Positions 13,697 through 16,877 of a DNA stretch of 16,877 nucleotides are shown here, in pieces. The position numbers and the translations under genes were made by a program. The notes under the pieces are model-generated. The model ran no database searches and was not told the origin of the DNA. It was given only the letters and a program-made list of their open reading frames with translations. The stretch covers positions 1-16,877 of the forward strand of contig JAZRUV010000002.1 in NCBI GenBank assembly GCA_045652705.1. The letters are read 5' to 3'. This DNA is from UMGS1649 sp045652705. Lineage in GTDB: Bacteria; Bacillota; Clostridia; TANB77; CAG-465. Position 1 is the stretch's first letter; each line of letters begins with the position of its first letter.

Positions 13697-14611
13697 TTAG
13701 CGAATTTTATTCTTGAAGTATGTTAGGTAACTGTCGTTATCGTCCCAATCTTTTCTAACCTTAACCCAAAGCTTAAGATTAACCCTTGAATCCAACATAA
13801 GCTCTATATCTCTTCTTGCAGCAGAACCGATACGCTTTAGCATTTCACCATCTTTTCCAATTATTATGCCTTTGTGAGAATCTTTTTTACAAATAATATT
13901 TGCTTCTATATCATAAACAGTATTTCCATTTTCGGTTACTCTATCTTTCATACTTTCCACTTGGATTATAAGGCCATGAGGTATTTCTTCATCTAAATAT
14001 TTTAACGCTTTACTACGTATATATTCTTCTACCAGTTCACGTTCAGTAACATCTGTTACTTCATCCTCTTCAAATATATAATCTCCTTCTGGTAAAGTAT
14101 CTTCAATGCATTTTACTAAGTCTTCTAATCCATCAGAATTATATACAGATATTGGAACAATTGCTTCAAAACTTCCGCCCAAAGATAATATGTACTTGTT
14201 ATACTCTTCTATAATTCTTAGTATATTTTCTTTCTTTATTTTATCTACTTTATTTATAGCAAGAATAACTTTCTTTTTAGTTTCTACTATTTGTTCAATT
14301 ATTCTTTTATTCGCTTCATCTAATACTGGTTTAGCTCCATCTACAAGGTATAGTATGCTATCTACAGAATCAACCGCAAGACCTACACCTTTCATCATAT
14401 ATTCACCAAGTTTATTCTTTGGACTATGTACTCCAGGTGTGTCTATAAATATAATTTGAGAAGTCTCTGTAGTTCTTATTCCCTGTATATTAAATCTTGT
14501 TGTTTGTGGCTTTGGTGTAATTATTGCTACATCAAATCCTACAAGTTTGTTTACCATACTAGATTTTCCTGCATTTGGTTTTCCAACTACTGCTACAAAT
14601 CCCGATTTCAT
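13697..14611 (-). CDS. era: GTPase Era
   Basis: A ribosome-assembly GTPase of 304 residues that binds the 3' end of 16S rRNA during 30S maturation. The GTPase motifs are all present: G1 GKPNAGKS (10-17), G2 TTRFNIQGI (37-45), G3 DTPG (57-60) and G4 NKVD (120-123), with PISVYNSDG as G5. The C-terminal KH domain carries IIIGKDGEMLKRIGSAAR. The G1 motif has Ala where Era often has Val, a mild variation. The ATG at 14611 overlaps the acetyltransferase stop codon as ATGA, with AAGGAG upstream inside that gene, so the two are translationally coupled. Confidence 0.97.
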   Translation of the reverse strand: MKSGFVAVVGKPNAGKSSMVNKLVGFDVAIITPKPQTTRFNIQGIRTTETSQIIFIDTPGVHSPKNKLGEYMMKGVGLAVDSVDSILYLVDGAKPVLDEANKRIIEQIVETKKKVILAINKVDKIKKENILRIIEEYNKYILSLGGSFEAIVPISVYNSDGLEDLVKCIEDTLPEGDYIFEEDEVTDVTERELVEEYIRSKALKYLDEEIPHGLIIQVESMKDRVTENGNTVYDIEANIICKKDSHKGIIIGKDGEMLKRIGSAARRDIELMLDSRVNLKLWVKVRKDWDDNDSYLTYFKNKIR

Positions 14612-15099
14612 AACTCATTCTCCTTATCTATTAAATATTCATATATTATTCTCTTTGGTTTCATATTATTTTTTTCATAAAACCTAATTGCGGACTCATT
14701 AAATCCCCAAACATTTAATTCTACTGTTTGAACGTTTCTATTTTTGGCTAAATTCTTAATTTCTTCTAACAACTTAGTGCCTGCGCCACATCTTCTATAT
14801 TCCTCATTTACCGCAATATAGTCTATAAATAGAATATCTCTTACACAAGTTTCAATATCATCTCCGCAATGTTTTATTTCCGCTGTACAAACCCCAATAA
14901 CGTTATCTTCACTCAAAGCTACTAACATAATCCAATCGTTATCCTTATGTCTTGTTACTAGATATTCTTCCCAGTTTTCTTCTTTAGGTATGAATATGTC
15001 TTGCCTTTTTTCAACCATTGTTTTGTGTAGTGGCTGTATAAGCTTAGCAGCCTCTTGTATATGTTTTTGTTCTAATCTTGAAATAACTACATTTTTCAT
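14608..15099 (-). CDS. GNAT-family N-acetyltransferase
   Basis: A protein of 163 residues with the GNAT fold. Motif A is FIDYIAVNEEYRRCGAGTKL (91-110), with the acetyl-CoA pyrophosphate loop R-R-C-G-A-G (102-107). Motif B has VELNVWGFNESAIRFYEKNN (126-145). The acceptor cannot be told from sequence. Position upstream of era resembles the RimI-like or antibiotic-acetyltransferase-like genes often found in such operons, but nothing specifically marks it as RimI. Its ATG at 15099 overlaps the phosphohexomutase stop codon by one base (TAATG), with GAGGAG about 13 bases upstream; its own stop overlaps era. It is thus translated as part of a tightly coupled series. Confidence 0.88.
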   Translation of the reverse strand: MKNVVISRLEQKHIQEAAKLIQPLHKTMVEKRQDIFIPKEENWEEYLVTRHKDNDWIMLVALSEDNVIGVCTAEIKHCGDDIETCVRDILFIDYIAVNEEYRRCGAGTKLLEEIKNLAKNRNVQTVELNVWGFNESAIRFYEKNNMKPKRIIYEYLIDKENEL

Positions 15100-16451
15100 T
15101 AAAATTCTATTACTCCTCTAAATTCATCCATTAATTCTTTTAGTCTTGTCTCTGTTGTTGCTTCAAATCTTAAAGATACATCTGGACCTGTTTGTGTTGC
15201 ACGAGCAAGCATCCAACTATCTTCAAACTCTACTCTTACTCCATCTATTGTAATTGTTTCATATCCTTTATTTTCAGCATACTCTTTTACTTTATCTACA
15301 AGCAAATATTTTTCATCTTCAGTCGATTTTATTTTTATTTCTGGTGTAGAATAATACTTATTTATACCATCTAATAGTTCAGACGCTTTTTTGTTTGTTC
15401 TAGATAAAATTTCTACTATTCTTAAGCCAGCATAAATTCCATCATCAAAACCAGTCCACTTATCTCTAAAAAACATATGTCCAGAAAGTTCTCCACCAAA
15501 AGCGAAGTCTCCTTCCTTCATTTTTGCTTTTATGTACGAATTACCTACTCTATACATACAAGTAGTTCCACCCAACTTCTTCATTTCATCTGCTATAGCT
15601 TTTGTACACTTTACATCATACAACGCACATTTGTTGCTCACTTTATTAATTATATCTCTCCATATTATTATCATAAAATGGTCAGGTGAAATATATGTAC
15701 CATTCTCATCAACTATGCCAATTCTATCTGCATCACCATCTAGCGCAAGTCCAATATCTGCTCCCACTTCTTTTACCTTTGCTTTTAGCATTTCAAGGTT
15801 TTTTTCAACACTTGGGTCTGGATGATGGTTTGGAAATGCAGCATCATTTGTATCGCAAATGTATGTTACATCTACATTAAACATTTCAAATACATCTTTA
15901 ACTATAACACATCCTGTACCATTTCCAGGATCAACTACTACTTTAAGTTTTTTATCTCCTAAATCTATGCTAGATTTTACAAGCTCTAGATAATCTTTAC
16001 GTATATCTGCATATTCAAGATTTCCTTTACCTGTTTTAAATTCACCTTTTTCTATATATTTTCTAAACTCCTGTATTTTTTCACCAAAAGCGTTTCCGCT
16101 TTCATCAAAAGCGAATTTAAATCCGTTATATTCTTTAGGGTTATGACTTGCGGTTATCATAAGGCCTGAATAAACGCCTAGTTTTTCCCATGCAAAATAG
16201 TACATAGGTGTTGTAACAAGTCCAATGTTTACAACATCTATACCTGTACTTAAAATTCCATCTATTAAAGCTTTTTCTAAAGAGACAGATGATGCTCTGT
16301 TATCATAACCAACTATTGCTTTTGTTTTACCAAGTGAGAATATATACGAACCAAATCCTTGCCCTATTTTATATGCTACATCTTCATCTAAATCTGTTCC
16401 ATATATTCCACGAATATCATATCCTCTAAATATGTGTTTTGCTATCTCCAT
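15099..16451 (-). CDS. Phosphomannomutase/phosphoglucomutase (alpha-D-phosphohexomutase)
   Basis: A four-domain cytosolic enzyme of 450 residues that interconverts hexose 1- and 6-phosphates for cell-envelope and glycan precursor synthesis. The catalytic phosphoserine is Ser102 in TASHNPKEYNG. The magnesium loop is DGDADR (238-243). The sugar-specificity loop is GGELSGH (319-325), and the phosphate-binding loop near the C-terminus is RATQTGPDVSLRFEA. The GE(L/M)SGH form is found in the bifunctional PMM/PGM group (AlgC/ManB-like); a GlmM role is less likely because GlmM has a different loop (GEQSGH). The ATG at 16451 follows GAGAGG. It is first in the operon with the acetyltransferase, era, yqzL and recO. 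Confidence 0.93.
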   Translation of the reverse strand: MEIAKHIFRGYDIRGIYGTDLDEDVAYKIGQGFGSYIFSLGKTKAIVGYDNRASSVSLEKALIDGILSTGIDVVNIGLVTTPMYYFAWEKLGVYSGLMITASHNPKEYNGFKFAFDESGNAFGEKIQEFRKYIEKGEFKTGKGNLEYADIRKDYLELVKSSIDLGDKKLKVVVDPGNGTGCVIVKDVFEMFNVDVTYICDTNDAAFPNHHPDPSVEKNLEMLKAKVKEVGADIGLALDGDADRIGIVDENGTYISPDHFMIIIWRDIINKVSNKCALYDVKCTKAIADEMKKLGGTTCMYRVGNSYIKAKMKEGDFAFGGELSGHMFFRDKWTGFDDGIYAGLRIVEILSRTNKKASELLDGINKYYSTPEIKIKSTEDEKYLLVDKVKEYAENKGYETITIDGVRVEFEDSWMLARATQTGPDVSLRFEATTETRLKELMDEFRGVIEF

Positions 16452-16512
16452 ATAATACCTCTCTTTTTAATCTATATAAAATTCTACTAAATAGTATTTA
16501 CTTTCCATTCGT

Positions 16513-16541
16513 ATAATACCACAGTTACCGCAAATTTACAA
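16513..16541 (-). promoter_or_regulatory. Promoter of the phosphohexomutase-era-recO operon
   Basis: The minus-strand -35 is TTGTAA (16536-16541), the spacer 17 bp and the -10 TATTAT (16513-16518). It begins directly after the U-tract of the upstream RNA terminator, so the operon need not depend on read-through. The -35 is only a moderate match. Confidence 0.55.
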
Positions 16542-16542
16542 T

Positions 16543-16569
16543 AGAAAAAGGTGCCTTACGACACCTTTT
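16543..16569 (-). terminator. Terminator of the structured RNA
   Basis: The minus strand reads AAAAGGUGUC-GUAA-GGCACCUUUU: a 10-bp stem with a GUAA tetraloop and one U-G pair, then UCUAUUG. On the plus strand the U-G pair becomes an A-C mismatch. Confidence 0.85.
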
Positions 16570-16666
16570 AAATAAAAAGTTTAGGTGGGTTGGTACTCCC
16601 ACATCTCCTACACCTTACGGTGGGCTACGGCTACCAGTTCCGTCCTCAGAAACTTTCTATAATATT
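16543..16666 (-). ncRNA. Structured RNA of about 124 nt with own promoter and terminator; riboswitch or sRNA
   Basis: I do not recognise the class. It has its own -35/-10 and an intrinsic terminator, and contains no sizeable reading frame. The transcript folds from a 9-bp closing helix, AGAAAGUUU (16658-16650) with AAACUUUUU (16582-16574). Inside are the hairpin CACC-GUAA-GGUG (16622-16611) with a GNRA tetraloop, and GUGGG-AGUACCAA-CCCAC (16602-16585). The loop UACCA of the latter can pair with UGGUA (16635-16631), a possible pseudoknot. It is much richer in G and C than its surroundings. Several pairs are G-U only on the minus strand, which fixes the orientation. It lacks the SRP GGAAG/AGCAG core and other motifs I know. 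Confidence 0.6.
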
Positions 16667-16672
16667 ATATTA

Positions 16673-16701
16673 ATAATAACATAATTTTATTTAATTTTCA
16701 A
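16673..16701 (-). promoter_or_regulatory. Promoter of the structured RNA
   Basis: The minus-strand -35 is TTGAAA (16696-16701), the spacer 17 bp and the -10 TATTAT (16673-16678). The start site is predicted near 16666, about 8 bases before the closing helix of the RNA. Confidence 0.65.
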
Positions 16702-16804
16702 GTTAAAATTTATAAAAATAGTTATGTTGTTTATATTAGTCAACTGAAATAGTAAATTCTATTTGCTCCTCTAGAACAGTAGAAGTTGTAATTACACTTA
16801 GTTA
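16702..16804. other. AT-rich divergent intergenic region
   Basis: No gene on either strand. It lies between the RNA promoter (leftward) and the promoter of the right-edge gene (rightward). A short hairpin AAATAG-N6-CTATTT is at 16747-16764, and the left arm of an 11-bp inverted repeat is at 16767-16777. Confidence 0.5.
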
Positions 16805-16857
16805 TTGTAAGAGTTACTTCCGTTTGGTATAATTAAAATGTAGATGGTTCTAGAGGA
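16767..16857. repeat. 11-bp inverted repeat flanking the right-edge promoter
   Basis: TCCTCTAGAAC (16767-16777) and its perfect reverse complement GTTCTAGAGGA (16847-16857) bracket the -35/-10 of the plus-strand gene. Each arm contains TCTAGA. The right arm covers part of the ribosome binding site; the left arm is upstream of the predicted start of transcription, so this is better read as paired protein-binding sites than as an mRNA hairpin. Confidence 0.6.
16805..16833 (+). promoter_or_regulatory. Promoter of the right-edge gene
   Basis: A plus-strand -35 TTGTAA (16805-16810), 17-bp spacer and perfect -10 TATAAT (16828-16833). The start site is near 16840, about 30 bases before the ATG at 16871. 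Confidence 0.75.
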
Positions 16858-16870
16858 AAAGAGGTATCTT

Positions 16871-16877
16871 ATGAGTA
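16871..16877 (+). CDS. Start of a plus-strand gene (cut by window edge)
   Basis: Only ATGAGTA is visible (Met-Ser). It is called because a good promoter and the purine-rich ribosome binding site GAGGAAAAGAGG lie directly upstream. The product cannot be known from this window. It is the only gene here transcribed rightwards and it diverges from the structured RNA. Confidence 0.55.

Noticed and set aside
16630..16660. CUGAGGA in the structured RNA, resembling the hammerhead ribozyme CUGANGA core
   Set aside because: The required GAA(A) after stem II and a cleavage-site helix are missing, and CGG/CCG is the only nearby stem.
16543..16666. Small SRP RNA, 6S RNA or T-box as the identity of the structured RNA
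   Set aside because: No GGAAG tetraloop with AGCAG asymmetric loop, no long open-complex-like rod, and no T-box AGGGUGGNACC sequence.
16678..16728. AACATAA/TTATGTT inverted repeat with AT-rich arms as a terminator
   Set aside because: It lies across the -35 of the RNA promoter in a divergent region, the arms pair imperfectly, and such repeats are expected by chance in DNA this AT-rich.

Overview
The window is AT-rich DNA (my estimate is about 30% G+C) from a low-GC Gram-positive anaerobe, most likely an uncultured member of the Clostridia. The reasons are strong AGGAGG-type ribosome binding sites, TTGACA/TATAAT promoters, a GatCAB amidotransferase, the era-yqzL-recO gene order, a CBS/DRTGG manganese pyrophosphatase and a rubrerythrin. 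Nearly every gene is on the minus strand, so transcription runs right to left. The only plus-strand gene is one whose first codons sit at the right edge.

Layout in transcription order (high to low coordinates). At 16.45-16.87 kb a plus-strand gene diverges from a structured RNA with its own promoter and terminator. This RNA is followed by an operon of phosphohexomutase, GNAT acetyltransferase, era, yqzL (52 codons, overlapping recO) and recO. A small two-helix membrane protein follows, behind a near-perfect promoter preceded by a 21-bp tandem repeat. Next comes the operon gatC-gatA-proS-gatB-cdd, in which prolyl-tRNA synthetase sits between the amidotransferase subunits; it ends at a clear terminator near 6.78 kb.

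From 6.76 to 4.64 kb lies an accessory cluster of unrecognised genes. Two paralogous 186-residue proteins look like helical-repeat solenoids (B at 6014-6574, A at 4711-5271). Between them is gene X (5298-5873), a protein made of two copies of one domain. The X-A operon and gene B are each driven by promoter-leader copies that share a -35 box, an extended -10 box and a downstream 12-bp box at identical spacing. The start of B's transcript keeps about eight codons that match the beginning of X. This points to an ancestral promoter-X-solenoid unit that duplicated and then lost X from one copy. This cluster and the RNA at 16.6 kb are the best candidates for something undescribed.

From 4.6 kb leftwards lie single-gene units. 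They are an AlbA_2/Schlafen-type ATP-binding regulator behind a helically phased array of GTATC operators, rubrerythrin, a stand-alone LiaF-C-like protein, the CBS-type manganese pyrophosphatase and a 56-residue DUF4177-like protein. The window ends in the 5' end of an IS3-family insertion sequence with a recognisable terminal inverted repeat. The core genes support translation (tRNA charging and amidation), ribosome assembly, DNA repair, pyrophosphate removal and oxidative-stress defence.
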